DNA from: Bradyrhizobium ivorense
GTDB taxonomy: Bacteria; Pseudomonadota; Alphaproteobacteria; Rhizobiales; Xanthobacteraceae
Assembly: GCF_900696085.1 (NCBI RefSeq)
Contig: NZ_CAADFC020000025.1
Span: forward strand, 47,781-111,780
Length of the DNA: 64,000 nucleotides
Direction of reading: 5' to 3'
Part shown: piece after piece, positions 23,998-32,690 of the stretch
Numbering within the stretch: the first letter of the stretch is position 1
How the letters are laid out: every line of letters starts with the position of its first letter
Position numbers and translations under genes: made by a program
Notes under the pieces: generated by a model
What the model saw: the letters and a program-made list of their open reading frames with translations, nothing else
What the model was told of the DNA's origin: nothing
Database searches by the model: none

Positions 23998-24426
23998 ATG
24001 CCCCTTATCACCGTCACCTACGCCACCTCGCGCCAGATGTCGTCGCTGAAGTCCGACATCGCCGCGGCCGTCTCGGAGCTCACTGCAAAGATCCTGCACA
24101 AGGATCCCAAGGTCACCGCGATCATCGTGAAGTCGGCCGATGCCGCCGACTGGTTTGCCGGGGGGAAGTCGCTCGCCGAGCAGAACCTCGCCAGCTACTG
24201 GCTCGACATCCACATTACTGAGGGCACCAACACCAAGGACGAGAAGGCGGCCTATCTCGCTGCGCTGTTCCAGCGGATGGGCGAGCTGCTCGGGCCGCTC
24301 CACAACGAGAGTTACGCCCATGTCGACGAGGTCAGGGGCGACGCCTACGGCTTCGGCGGCCTCACTCAGGAGCGCCGCTACATCGCCGGCAAGCTCGAGG
24401 TCGCGCCGCAGAAGGCGGCAGCTTGA
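23998..24426 (+). CDS. Tautomerase-superfamily (4-oxalocrotonate tautomerase-like) protein
   Basis: A 142-residue protein starting MPLITVTYAT with Pro-2, the catalytic N-terminal proline of the tautomerase superfamily. The segment SSLKSDIAAAVSELTAKILHKDPKVTAIIVK matches the beta-alpha-beta unit; the C-terminal half is longer than in 62-residue 4-OT, making this a double or long-type member. The start ATG 23998 follows GGAGAG. It is divergent to a LysR regulator. Reaction unknown; keto-enol tautomerisation or a related proton transfer is expected. Confidence 0.82.
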   Translation: MPLITVTYATSRQMSSLKSDIAAAVSELTAKILHKDPKVTAIIVKSADAADWFAGGKSLAEQNLASYWLDIHITEGTNTKDEKAAYLAALFQRMGELLGPLHNESYAHVDEVRGDAYGFGGLTQERRYIAGKLEVAPQKAAA

Positions 24427-24442
24427 TCGCCGGCTGCGTGTC

Positions 24443-25105
24443 TCACGGACACCGTCCGCCGATCGCGCTCTCGATCGTCCCGGTCCAGGCGGCATAGCCA
24501 TCGGCGCTGAGATGGATGCCGTCCTCGACCTGCGCCTTCGCCGGCGTGTTCAGCGTGCCGACATCGATCAGCGCAAGCGAGCGATCGCGGGCGGTCTGCC
24601 GGATCGTCCGGTCGATGTCGGCGAAGCGCGCGCGATCGATGGCATTGGCCAGCACGCCGGTGTCGGCAATCGGCGCCAGCGACACGACGAAGACCTTGCC
24701 GCCGTGCGCGCCGGCCCGCCGCACGATCTCTTGATAGCTCTCGGCAAACGGACGGCGGTCGACCACCAGGCTGTCATTGACGCCGACTGAGACCACGACA
24801 ATGGCCGGGGCAAACCCGACGCGGCCGAACTCCTTCAGCAACTGCAGCACGCCGCTCGCGACCGCGCCGGCATAGCCGGCGTTGAAAACGGGCCGGCCGC
24901 AGAGCGCAGGGGAAAAGCTCGCGCTCTCGACGAGGCTGTCGCCGACGAACGCGATCGCTTTGTCGGTGCCATGACGCGCCATGAAATCCTGCACGCGCCG
25001 CACCGTTGCGTCCTGTCGAAGCTTTTCGACCGGCGTTTCCAGCAGCTGATACGACAAGGTCGCCGCGGCCACGACGACGAACGCCACCAGCACCCCCTTG
25101 CGCAT
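24443..25105 (-). CDS. SGNH/GDSL-family hydrolase (esterase/lipase-like), membrane-anchored or exported
   Basis: A 220-residue SGNH hydrolase with an N-terminal hydrophobic segment (RKGVLVAFVVVAAATLSYQLL) that is a signal or anchor. Block I is FVGDSLVES with the nucleophilic Ser at 57, the Gly is in NAGYAGA, block III is SVGVNDS and block V is DGIHLSADGY with catalytic Asp/His. ATG 25105 lies 4 bases after the lipB stop, so lipB and this gene form an operon. Substrate may be an acyl ester or carbohydrate ester; unknown. Confidence 0.85.
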   Translation of the reverse strand: MRKGVLVAFVVVAAATLSYQLLETPVEKLRQDATVRRVQDFMARHGTDKAIAFVGDSLVESASFSPALCGRPVFNAGYAGAVASGVLQLLKEFGRVGFAPAIVVVSVGVNDSLVVDRRPFAESYQEIVRRAGAHGGKVFVVSLAPIADTGVLANAIDRARFADIDRTIRQTARDRSLALIDVGTLNTPAKAQVEDGIHLSADGYAAWTGTIESAIGGRCP

Positions 25106-25109
25106 CAGG

Positions 25110-25841
25110 TCACAGCGCTGCTTCTTCGCGCGTCGCGCTCGCGGCAGCCCCGAACACCTCGGCAAACGCCTGCCGGAGCGCGATGTCGACGTCGGCCATG
25201 GTGACGGGCAGCCCGAGATCGACCAGCGAGGTGACGCCGTAGCGCGGATCGACCACGCCGCAGGGTACGATGGCCTGGAAGTGCGACAGGTCAGGCTCGA
25301 CATTGATCGCGATGCCGTGGAACGAGACCCAACGCCGCAGCCGGACGCCGATCGCGGCGATCTTGTCCTCGTGGCCCGGACCCTTGTCGGGGCGCTTGAC
25401 CCAGACCCCGACGCGATCCTCGCGGCGCTCGCCGCGGACGTTGAAAGCGTCGAGCGTCCGGATGATCCATTCTTCCAGTGAGGCGACATAGGCGCGAACG
25501 TCGGGCCGGCGCCGCTTGAGGTCGAGCATCACATAGGCGACCCGCTGGCCGGGGCCGTGATACGTGACCTGGCCGCCGCGGCCGCTCTGGAAGGTCGGAA
25601 ACCGCGGATCGAGCAGATCGCCGGCTTTGCCGCTGGTGCCGGAGGTATAGAGCGGCGGGTGCTCCAGCAGCCAGACCAATTCGGGCGCCGAGCCGGCCGC
25701 AATCGCCGCCACCCTTGCGTCCATCTCGGCGAGGGAATCGGGGTAGGGCACCGGTACGTCCGAAATCCGCCATTCGACCGTGTCGCCGCCCGGCGGGCGC
25801 GCAAATCGTGTCAAATCAAGGCTTTGGCGGTCGTTAACCAT
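25110..25841 (-). CDS. lipB: Octanoyl-[acyl carrier protein]:protein N-octanoyltransferase
   Basis: A 243-residue LipB that transfers octanoyl from ACP to lipoyl domains. The signature RGGQVTYHGPGQRVAYVMLDL, catalytic Lys at 150 (HEDKIAAIGVRLRRWVSFHG) and Cys at 184 (IVPCGVVDP) are all present. Length is normal. ATG 25841 overlaps a CtrA-like motif in the divergent promoter with the FliN-like gene; the SGNH hydrolase gene follows downstream. Confidence 0.95.
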   Translation of the reverse strand: MVNDRQSLDLTRFARPPGGDTVEWRISDVPVPYPDSLAEMDARVAAIAAGSAPELVWLLEHPPLYTSGTSGKAGDLLDPRFPTFQSGRGGQVTYHGPGQRVAYVMLDLKRRRPDVRAYVASLEEWIIRTLDAFNVRGERREDRVGVWVKRPDKGPGHEDKIAAIGVRLRRWVSFHGIAINVEPDLSHFQAIVPCGVVDPRYGVTSLVDLGLPVTMADVDIALRQAFAEVFGAAASATREEAAL

Positions 25842-25849
25842 TGGCTAAC
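25834..25849 (+). promoter_or_regulatory. CtrA-like motif between lipB and the FliN-like gene
   Basis: TTAA (25834-25837), seven bases, CTAAC (25845-25849): one mismatch to TTAA-N7-TTAAC. It lies 14 bases upstream of the GTG start of the FliN-like gene, consistent with CtrA control of motility genes, but also overlaps the lipB start. Confidence 0.35.
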
Positions 25850-25863
25850 CCTAACGTGGTCAG

Positions 25864-26148
25864 GTGAACCCACAAGTTAGTTCCCCGGTTGGCGGTTCAG
25901 AAGTGGCGACCCTCGATAAAGTCAGCGTCGATCTCATGGTGGTCCTCGGCACGACCACAATGCCGATTCATCAGGTGATGCGGCTGTCCCGTGGCGCCAT
26001 CATCGAACTGGACGCCACCGAGGCCGACGAGGTCAAGATCCTCGCCAACAACCTGCCGATTGCCAGCGGCGTCGTCCTGGTCGACCGCAACCGGATTGCG
26101 GTCGAGGTCAAGCAAATGCTGCCGAAATCCCCGGGTGTCCGCAGTTAA
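25864..26148 (+). CDS. fliN: FliN/FliM-family flagellar motor switch C-terminal domain protein
   Basis: A 94-residue protein made of a single SpoA/FliN C-terminal domain: KVSVDLMVVLGTTTMPIHQVMRLSRGAIIELDATEADEVKILANN followed by VLVDRNRIAVEVKQ. In the motor, FliN forms the C-ring with FliM and FliG and is where CheY-P is sensed. No other flagellar gene is near, so it is either an orphan second FliN or the sole copy outside the main cluster. The start is a GTG at 25864; GTG 25903, just before ATLDKV, is an alternative and gives the conventional N-terminus. Confidence 0.8.
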   Translation: MNPQVSSPVGGSEVATLDKVSVDLMVVLGTTTMPIHQVMRLSRGAIIELDATEADEVKILANNLPIASGVVLVDRNRIAVEVKQMLPKSPGVRS

Positions 26149-26256
26149 TTTGCTCATCAATCGCCTTGTCCCGGCATCCGTGATTTGTTACATCGCGCCG
26201 TCGATCCGGCGGCGCCCCAAAGGTTCCATCCAAAGGGCTCCATCCGGCATCCCAAA

Positions 26257-26341
26257 GCGCTCGTGGCGGAATTGGTAGACGCGCTGCCTTGAGGTGGCAG
26301 TGGGTAACACCGTGGGGGTTCGAGTCCCTCCGAGCGCACCA
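26257..26341 (+). tRNA. tRNA-Leu (anticodon GAG)
   Basis: The acceptor stem GCGCTCG pairs with CGAGCGC, the D-arm is GGCGGAATTGGTAGACGC, the anticodon stem-loop CTGCC-TTGAGGT-GGCAG gives GAG, a long class II variable arm follows and the T-arm holds GTTCGAGTC. CCA is encoded at 26339-26341. The 85-base length fits tRNA-Leu. Confidence 0.97.
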
Positions 26342-26414
26342 CCCTCAAATCATTGCAGAAATCAGGGCTTGTCGGCTCTGTCTGCCGAGCGTGAATCTCG
26401 GACAGAACGAGAAC

Positions 26415-26438
26415 CTGGGGCGTTTGCTGGGGCGTTTG
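26415..26438. repeat. Perfect 12-bp tandem duplication downstream of tRNA-Leu
   Basis: CTGGGGCGTTTG is present twice without a gap at 26415-26426 and 26427-26438, between the tRNA and a small gene. No tRNA 3'-end duplication marking an att site is seen in the window. Confidence 0.6.
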
Positions 26439-26459
26439 AAATCGGCCATAGTGCGGCCG

Positions 26460-26636
26460 ATGACGATCTCGGATTCCGAAGCCGCCTATGTCGAGAAGGT
26501 CCGGAACGACCGCGACGACGCGCGCGGCGAAGCCTGGCGTCTGAAGGTGCTCCTCGAAGAGATCAAATTGACGCTGCGGAACGACTGGCCGGCCGACGCC
26601 AAGGTGCAGTGGCTGATCGAGCGGCTCGAGGTCTAG
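26460..26636 (+). CDS. Small hypothetical protein, 58 residues
   Basis: A short, charged, helical protein beginning MTISDSEAAYVEKV and ending WLIERLEV. No motif recognised. The frame is open upstream into the tRNA, so coding is credible only from ATG 26460. Its amino-acid composition is ordinary for a small cytoplasmic protein; evidence is limited to composition and the absence of competing frames. Confidence 0.4.
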   Translation: MTISDSEAAYVEKVRNDRDDARGEAWRLKVLLEEIKLTLRNDWPADAKVQWLIERLEV

Positions 26637-26674
26637 CGCGCCGCCCACCACAGCCCGATGTTTGACTCGCCCGG

Positions 26675-26944
26675 TCACGCCGCCTTCTGTAACTTGATCC
26701 CGGGGCGCAGCCCGGCGCGCTGCGCAAGCCGGACCAGCATGCTCAGGCTGAACCGGTTGATCTTTCCGTTCTTGATCTCCGATGCCCGAGCCTGGGTAAC
26801 GCCGGGCTGTTCCGCCGCTTCGGTCTGCGTCAATCCGGACTTGCTCAGCCATTTGTTGATGCCGGAAAGCAATTTGGCGCGCATCTCAAGCTCTGCAGCT
26901 TCTTCCTCGGAGAAGAGGTCGTGGAAAACTGATCTTGCCATCAT
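26675..26944 (-). CDS. XRE-family helix-turn-helix protein, HigA-like antitoxin without an adjacent toxin gene
   Basis: An 89-residue protein of the HTH_37/HigA antitoxin-like group. The segment INKWLSKSGLTQTEAAEQPGVTQARASEIKNGKINRFSLSMLVRLAQRAG forms the HTH with the SEIKNGKINRF recognition region. Relatives usually lie beside a RelE/HigB-type toxin gene; here the 84 bases upstream cannot hold one and the downstream neighbour is not a toxin. ATG 26944 follows AGGTGA; ATG 26941 and GTG 26950 are alternatives. A perfect palindrome 37 bases upstream is a probable autoregulatory operator. Confidence 0.78.
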   Translation of the reverse strand: MMARSVFHDLFSEEEAAELEMRAKLLSGINKWLSKSGLTQTEAAEQPGVTQARASEIKNGKINRFSLSMLVRLAQRAGLRPGIKLQKAA

Positions 26945-26980
26945 CGTCACCTGATTTGTCTCAGTCGTGCTTGGCGAGGT

Positions 26981-27000
26981 CTATGCCAATTCTGGCATAG
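26981..27000. promoter_or_regulatory. Palindromic operator upstream of the XRE antitoxin-like gene
   Basis: CTATGCCAATTCTGGCATAG consists of CTATGCCA and TGGCATAG around ATTC. It sits 37 bases before the antitoxin-like start, the place of autoregulatory operators in HigA-type systems, and 29 bases from the stop of the SWIM gene. Confidence 0.6.
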
Positions 27001-27028
27001 CCAATTTCGGCGACAGGTGGCGGACCGA

Positions 27029-29101
27029 TCACGTCCACACCTGAAGCCGGCCGGTAAAGCTTTGCAGCGTGAACAGGCCTTGGGCGGCGGCGAGTGCGGC
27101 CGCGGAGGTGTCGCGGTCACCGTTTGCGGCTGTCCGCGCGAACAGCTGGGCGAGCGGGCCCAGCGACGCCAGCTGGTAGGTTCCTGCCAGCGGCGCCAGC
27201 AGGCGCTCGCGTGCGGAGGCGTGCAGGCCGGCTTCCGCAAAGCCGATCAGCGCATCGACACCGCCTTGCAGCAGCCGGGAGGTCTGACGCACGGTGGCGT
27301 CGGCCGGTGGGGGCGGGGCGAATTGGGCGACGGTGCGGCGCAGGCCGGCCATGATGCGGGAGACCACGTCCTTGCCCGGTGCAGGCGCGCGCTCGGGGAA
27401 ATCGAGCAGCGTCGCCGTGTCGCCCCACAGCGCGATCGGCTCCAGCACCAGCTTTCCGGCTTCGGGCCGCGCCAGCGCGACGATGGCGAACGGCCGCTTG
27501 TTGCCGGCATCGCCGAGCGCAGCCTCGAGCGCCGCGATGCGGCGCGCGCCGAGCCCGCGTCCGTCGTCGTCATGATCGAGCGTGAGGGAAATCCAGCTGC
27601 CGCTCGCATCCATCAGCGGCCAGCGCAGGCGCTGGGTCAGGTCATCGAACACGAGCGGCGCGATGCGGCTCGGCAGCAGCACGACCGGCTCGGCGGCAAG
27701 CGGCGGCGCATCGAGCGACGGCGCGAACGCGCGGGCGAGATGGCCGCCCAGCATCGGCCACGATAGATGGGCAAGGCCGGCGAGGGGCGCATCGAGATCC
27801 TGCGCCCAGGCGACGACCGGATCGCGGCTCGGCTTGAACGGCGCGACCTGTTCGGCGCGGCTGCTCTGCGACAGCGACAGCCGGCCGGTCGCCGACGCCT
27901 GCGCGCCGGACAGGCGGAAGGTCGACGATGACAGCCGCGCCAGCGTGTAGCCCCACACCGCCTGGGTGCGATAGGCGTCGCGCGGATCGAAGCGGATGTC
28001 GTGGGCGGTGCTGCGCGCGAGCGTGGCGGTGAAGCGCCGTCCCGTGGCGGGCTCGACGAAATGCCCGGTCACGCCGACTGCGCCCGTGATGGTCTCGAAC
28101 ATCGCGGCGCCGAGCCCGATCAGATCGACATCGCCGATCGGCTCGTATTCCGCGCGCACCGTGCCGGCCAGCCGCCGCAGCCGCGCGTCCTCCTTGGTCT
28201 GCGACAGCGCGTGGAGCAGGGCATGCGCGAAGGCGATTTCGCGCAGCAACTCGACCGGATCGTGATTGACGTTGCGCAAGCGGCGCTGCTCCAGCCCCTC
28301 GGCGATGCGGCGCAGGCTGGCGGACAGACGCGGCATCGCCTCGGCGCGGCTGGAGACCGCGAGCAGCATCAGCCGCTCTTCGAGTGCGCGCGACGGCACC
28401 GCAAAACCCTGCGCATAGGCGCGGCGCACCGAATCCTGCATCGCCGCGAGCAGCGGGCCGTCGGGTGCAAACTCCTTCGGCTCGGCGGCAGCTTCCGCGT
28501 CATCGAGCTCGATTGCCTCCTGGCCGAAATGACGCCGCGCGGCGAGGATCGCGGCGGCGTGGCCCGCAGGGCGGCGGCGCTCGGGCAGGCCGGATGCGAT
28601 CGCGCTAAACTCGCCGTGGCCGGGAATCGCGACCTCGATCTCCTCCGCCTTCGATCGCAGCACGACCTTGAGCGAGAGTGGGCCGGGCTCGACCGTGACG
28701 GCATCGGCCAGCGCGAACAGCCGCATCGCCTCGCGTAGGCCGGTCTTGCCGGCCGCGCTTTGCAGCGCCTTGCGATCGAACGCCGCAAGCCGAGCCGGCC
28801 AATCGATCTCGACGGCCGGTGCCGCCGGCTGCTCGCCACCCTGTGTCCGCAGCGCGAGGACGACCGCGATGCGGTGCCGGCAAGTGGTTGCGGCCGGGCA
28901 GCTGCAGCGCCCCTGGGCAAGTCCCATGTCGTCGAGCCGCACCGTGGCGCCCTCGATCTTGCCGACGATCTCGTCGGCGCCGATCGCTTCGAACTGCACG
29001 TTGGCGGCATCGGTGCGGGCGCGGCGTACGATGCCCTTGGAGGTCATCGTCTCCAGCGTGGCATCGTCGATCTGCGCATAGAGCGAGATGAGTTTGGTCA
29101 T
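27029..29101 (-). CDS. SWIM zinc-finger protein, last gene of a MoxR/VWA operon (YehQ-like)
   Basis: A 690-residue protein with an N-terminal SWIM zinc finger CxCx5CxH (Cys66, Cys68, Cys74, His76 in CSCPAATTCRH) and a long remainder of unknown fold. SWIM domains bind zinc and mediate DNA or protein contacts. It begins 7 bases after the VWA stop and closes the five-gene operon. E. coli YehQ, also a SWIM protein at the end of the yehLMPQ-type cluster, has the same relative position as I recall. No catalytic motif beyond the finger is recognised. Confidence 0.85.
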   Translation of the reverse strand: MTKLISLYAQIDDATLETMTSKGIVRRARTDAANVQFEAIGADEIVGKIEGATVRLDDMGLAQGRCSCPAATTCRHRIAVVLALRTQGGEQPAAPAVEIDWPARLAAFDRKALQSAAGKTGLREAMRLFALADAVTVEPGPLSLKVVLRSKAEEIEVAIPGHGEFSAIASGLPERRRPAGHAAAILAARRHFGQEAIELDDAEAAAEPKEFAPDGPLLAAMQDSVRRAYAQGFAVPSRALEERLMLLAVSSRAEAMPRLSASLRRIAEGLEQRRLRNVNHDPVELLREIAFAHALLHALSQTKEDARLRRLAGTVRAEYEPIGDVDLIGLGAAMFETITGAVGVTGHFVEPATGRRFTATLARSTAHDIRFDPRDAYRTQAVWGYTLARLSSSTFRLSGAQASATGRLSLSQSSRAEQVAPFKPSRDPVVAWAQDLDAPLAGLAHLSWPMLGGHLARAFAPSLDAPPLAAEPVVLLPSRIAPLVFDDLTQRLRWPLMDASGSWISLTLDHDDDGRGLGARRIAALEAALGDAGNKRPFAIVALARPEAGKLVLEPIALWGDTATLLDFPERAPAPGKDVVSRIMAGLRRTVAQFAPPPPADATVRQTSRLLQGGVDALIGFAEAGLHASARERLLAPLAGTYQLASLGPLAQLFARTAANGDRDTSAAALAAAQGLFTLQSFTGRLQVWT

Positions 29102-29108
29102 CGAGGCC

Positions 29109-30269
29109 CTAATCCATGATTCCGACCAGCCATTCGGCGAAGCGGTCGGGCGTCATCGCCGCGATCTGCATGCCGAGGCCGGCCAGCTTTTCCGCGGCCG
29201 AGCGGTTGAACACCGCCTCGCCGTTGGTGTCGAGCGCGGCGAGGCCGATCAGCCGGGTGCGGGCTTCCGCGAGGCGCCGGACACAGCGCAGCAACTCGGC
29301 GAGCGAGCCGCCTTCCTCGAAATCGCTGATCAGCGCGATCACGGTGCGGCTCGGGTTGACGACCAGGCTCTCGCAATAGGTCATGGCGCGGGCGATGTCG
29401 GTGCCGCCGCCGAGTTGTACCGAGAGCAAGAGATCGACCGGATCGGCAAGCTTGTCGGACATATCGACGATCGAGGTGTCAAAGGCGACGAAGCGCACAT
29501 CGACCGCCGGCAATCCTGCAAGGATCGAGGCCATCACGGTGGCGTGGATCAGCGAGTTCAGCATCGAGCCGCTCTGGTCGACGCACAGGATGATGGTCCA
29601 GGGCATGCGCCGCTTCTGTCGCGAGACGAAATGCAGCCGCTCGGCGATGATCGCCTTACGCTCGGGATCGAAGTGGCGCAGGTTGTCGCGGATGGTGCGG
29701 CGCAGATCGAGATTGGCCGCCGAGCGCAGCCGGCCGCGGCGAAAGCGATCACGCCGGCCCGACAGCGCGCGCTCCATCTCGGCCTTCAGTTTGCGCTTCA
29801 GATCCTCGACCACCGCATCCACCACCCGGCGGATCGCCTCGACCAGATTTCGGTCCGCCTTGCCCTTGAAGGCGAGCAGCACCTTCATCAGGTCGAGATT
29901 GGGCTGCAGCTTCTCGAGCGCGGCCGGACTGGCGAACAGGCCGGCGAGGCCGAGATCGTTCAGCGCATGGCCCTGAATGGTCTCGAACACCGAAGCCGGA
30001 AACAGCTTGCGGCTGTCGGTGAGCCAGTCGGGAATCGTGATCTGGCTCGGATCGAGCGAGCCCTTGCGGCCGCTGCCGAGCCGCAGGCCGCGCTGACGGC
30101 CGCGCTCCGCATAGATGCGCTCGAGGAGTTGATCGCGACGGCGATCCTCCGCCGACAGGCCCGAACCGCCGAGCTGGTTCTCTGCATAGCGCCCGAGCGC
30201 CATGCGCCAGCGCAGCAGGCGGCGGGTTTTCTCGGCGGACAATTGCGTGGGCTTGTCGCCGGGCGTCAT
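29109..30269 (-). CDS. VWA-domain protein, partner of a MoxR-type ATPase (YehP-like)
   Basis: A 386-residue protein. The C-terminal half is a von Willebrand factor A domain with an intact MIDAS metal site: DQSGS beginning at Asp231 (LCVDQSGSM), the Thr in GGGTDIARAM and the Asp in LISDFEEGG. The N-terminal half is basic and helical. VWA proteins paired with MoxR AAA ATPases act as adaptor or substrate-binding partners in metal-insertion and chaperone systems such as NorQ/NorD, CoxD/E and RavA/ViaA. ATG 30269 overlaps the DUF5682 stop by four bases, so translation is coupled. Confidence 0.9.
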   Translation of the reverse strand: MTPGDKPTQLSAEKTRRLLRWRMALGRYAENQLGGSGLSAEDRRRDQLLERIYAERGRQRGLRLGSGRKGSLDPSQITIPDWLTDSRKLFPASVFETIQGHALNDLGLAGLFASPAALEKLQPNLDLMKVLLAFKGKADRNLVEAIRRVVDAVVEDLKRKLKAEMERALSGRRDRFRRGRLRSAANLDLRRTIRDNLRHFDPERKAIIAERLHFVSRQKRRMPWTIILCVDQSGSMLNSLIHATVMASILAGLPAVDVRFVAFDTSIVDMSDKLADPVDLLLSVQLGGGTDIARAMTYCESLVVNPSRTVIALISDFEEGGSLAELLRCVRRLAEARTRLIGLAALDTNGEAVFNRSAAEKLAGLGMQIAAMTPDRFAEWLVGIMD

Positions 30270-32680
30270 GGCGCGGGCTCCAGCCAGGCTGCAAGGCCGT
30301 CCGCTTGCCATTGGCTGCGCAGACGCTCGCTGAGCATGAGATGATCCGCCAGCACCCGCGCGTCCGGCACCCGCTGCAGCAGCGCAAGATCGTCCTCGCT
30401 TGCGCCGTGCGCCGCCGCAACGATCGCGGCAACCTTGTCGGTCTCCTGCGGGCTGAGCTCGGCAAACGCCATGCGCAGTTGCGGCAACAGGTCGAGGAAG
30501 CCCTGGTCGTCGACGGCGCCGAACAGGTCGTCGATGGCGGTGATGACGCTGCTGTCATTGACGAACAGCTGCGGCGCCAGCGCCATCACGCCCGACAATG
30601 TGCGAATGGCATCGCCGGGGCGCTCGAATGCACCGGCCAACGCGGCCGACAATCGCTGACCGGCCTCGGCCTCGTCGATCAGGCTGACCAAAGCGGCCAG
30701 CGCAATGACGGCGCCGGTCAGCTGCGGATCGAGCTGCGCGGACATCAGACCCTGCAAGGCGTCGCGCAGCGGCTGGGTCGGGAACGGCGGATCGGGATCG
30801 GCCATCGCCTCGGCCAGCGCCGCGAGACACGCGATCGCGCCGCCGACATTGTCGGCGTTGACGGCGGCAAGGTCGGGCAGCAGTTCGGCGATGCGCCGCG
30901 CCAGCCGGTCGAGCAGGGCAGGCAGCAGGTCCGCGAATGCCTTGATGGCAGCGTCGGACGGCATCGCCCTAGCCCGGCTGTTGAGCGCCTGACCGATCAC
31001 CAGCGCGTTGGTCAGGCGCAGCAGCTGGGTGTCCGCACCGACGGCCTCGCTGACGGCTGCGATCAGCGTCTCGGCGGCGCTGCCGATCCCGGCATCGAAG
31101 GCAATGCTGAGAAGATTGAACGCCGCCTCGGCATTGTTGCGCTGGCCTTCCTGTTCGAGATCTTCGAGCCTGCGGATCAGGAGTGCGGCGGCAACATCGC
31201 GGACGGTTTCGCCATCGCCGGCCCGCTCGATCAGCGCGGCCTCGACGGCAGGCGACCAGGCATAGGTCCAGGTCTCCATCAGCATGTCGGCGCGGAAGCC
31301 GTAGACCCGGTCCGGGCCCTTGACCCGCTCGGCGAAGGGCGGCGCGACCAGCCGCATCGCGTACAGGAACCGGCTGGTCTGGCCGTGGCGCGGCTTACGG
31401 TAGATATCGAGCTCGCGCGTCTTGGGTATGGCGTCGTCGAGCGACAGGCCGAGCGATCGTGCCTCGCTGCCCGTGCGCTCGATCAGCGGCGGCAGCCGGC
31501 TGCCGGGCGGCAGGTCGCCGAGGCGGTCGCCCTGGAGATATGTCGTGAAGGCGGCGAGCAGCGGATGCGCGCCGACCTCGATCTCCTGCTTGATCGCGGA
31601 GGACTGCAGCGCGTCGAACAGCTCGGTTCGTCCCGGCTCGGACAGTCCGCGCAGCTCGGCCAGCCGTCGCGCTGTTTCGACCATCGACTGCAGCGTCGGG
31701 AACGAGAACGTCAGCGCCGGTTCTTTCTCGATCAGATGGGCGCGAAAGCCGACCAGGATGTCTTCCGTCAGCGTGCTCTGCGCGTCGTCGGTTCCGATCA
31801 GGCGTTGCCACACCCGCTCGTAGAAGCCCGGCAGCGGCAGGCCAGCGCCATAGCCGTTGAGCCGGTCGAGCGCGCGAAAATCGTAGCGGACAAGCCACGC
31901 ATTCGAGCGGGCCGCGGCGCCGGCCGGCCGCGACGCATCGGTATGCGCATCGATCAGCGCGGGCGTGTGAAAGCCGCCGGTGATGATGGCGATCGGTCCG
32001 GAGCGCGCCGCGATCGCCTCCTGGATGCAGGAACGCATCATGGCCTCGCGCGGCAGCGTCCCGTCGGCCTCCAGCTCGTCCGGGTCCGACGCGGCGCGCA
32101 GCGCGGAGCAATAGGCGCCGACGCTGGCAAAGAAGCCCCGCCAGTCGGTGCCGCGGGCACGCGCCTCGAACAGGCCGTCCCACAGCGCGAGGCCGTCGCG
32201 AAAGCCGGTCCGCGCGCACATCGCCTCCACATAGGCGCCGCGATCGAACATGGTTTCCCGCATCGGCAGCAGCGGTTGGTCCTGGCGGTCGCGACGGTCG
32301 GACAGCATTGCGGGGTGACGCGACGGCAGGTCGATGAAGCGAACGGTGGCGCCGAGCTCAGTCGCTTGCTGGATCGCGACGAATTCGGGCGAATGCCGGC
32401 AGATCGGATAGTAGGTGGTGCCGCCGCGACCTTTCTCGGCCGCGTCGGGCAGCGCCACCATGGCGACCGGCGGCACGACGCCCGGCGCCAGCAGCTCGGT
32501 GATCAGCGGTTCGAAATCGACCGGCCCCTCGATCAGGACGGCAGAGGGGCGGATCACGCGCAGCGCCTCGCGCAGATGTAGCGCGCAGGCCGGCGAGTGA
32601 TGACGGATCGGAAAGAAATGAAGGTTGCGCTCGGCGTCAAACAGGCGGATGGCGGTTGCGGCGGGATCGAGTACGCTCAT
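30266..32680 (-). CDS. DUF5682-family protein (YehM-like)
   Basis: An 804-residue protein of the DUF5682 family. The N-terminus has FFPIRHHSPACALHLREAL and LIEGPVDFEPLI with further conserved stretches GGTTYYPICRHSPEF and IITGGFHTPALI, suggesting an enzyme-like alpha/beta domain of about 350 residues. The C-terminal part is helical. No known catalytic activity. It is preceded by the AAA ATPase (10 bases gap) and overlaps the VWA gene by ATGA. The family is reported with MoxR/VWA/SWIM neighbours, which matches this operon. Confidence 0.82.
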   Translation of the reverse strand: MSVLDPAATAIRLFDAERNLHFFPIRHHSPACALHLREALRVIRPSAVLIEGPVDFEPLITELLAPGVVPPVAMVALPDAAEKGRGGTTYYPICRHSPEFVAIQQATELGATVRFIDLPSRHPAMLSDRRDRQDQPLLPMRETMFDRGAYVEAMCARTGFRDGLALWDGLFEARARGTDWRGFFASVGAYCSALRAASDPDELEADGTLPREAMMRSCIQEAIAARSGPIAIITGGFHTPALIDAHTDASRPAGAAARSNAWLVRYDFRALDRLNGYGAGLPLPGFYERVWQRLIGTDDAQSTLTEDILVGFRAHLIEKEPALTFSFPTLQSMVETARRLAELRGLSEPGRTELFDALQSSAIKQEIEVGAHPLLAAFTTYLQGDRLGDLPPGSRLPPLIERTGSEARSLGLSLDDAIPKTRELDIYRKPRHGQTSRFLYAMRLVAPPFAERVKGPDRVYGFRADMLMETWTYAWSPAVEAALIERAGDGETVRDVAAALLIRRLEDLEQEGQRNNAEAAFNLLSIAFDAGIGSAAETLIAAVSEAVGADTQLLRLTNALVIGQALNSRARAMPSDAAIKAFADLLPALLDRLARRIAELLPDLAAVNADNVGGAIACLAALAEAMADPDPPFPTQPLRDALQGLMSAQLDPQLTGAVIALAALVSLIDEAEAGQRLSAALAGAFERPGDAIRTLSGVMALAPQLFVNDSSVITAIDDLFGAVDDQGFLDLLPQLRMAFAELSPQETDKVAAIVAAAHGASEDDLALLQRVPDARVLADHLMLSERLRSQWQADGLAAWLEPAP

Positions 32681-32690
32681 GCCGTGAGCC

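Noticed and set aside
26257..26438. tRNA-Leu 3' end as an attachment site of a genomic island
   Set aside because: No duplicated tRNA end, integrase or second boundary was found in the window.
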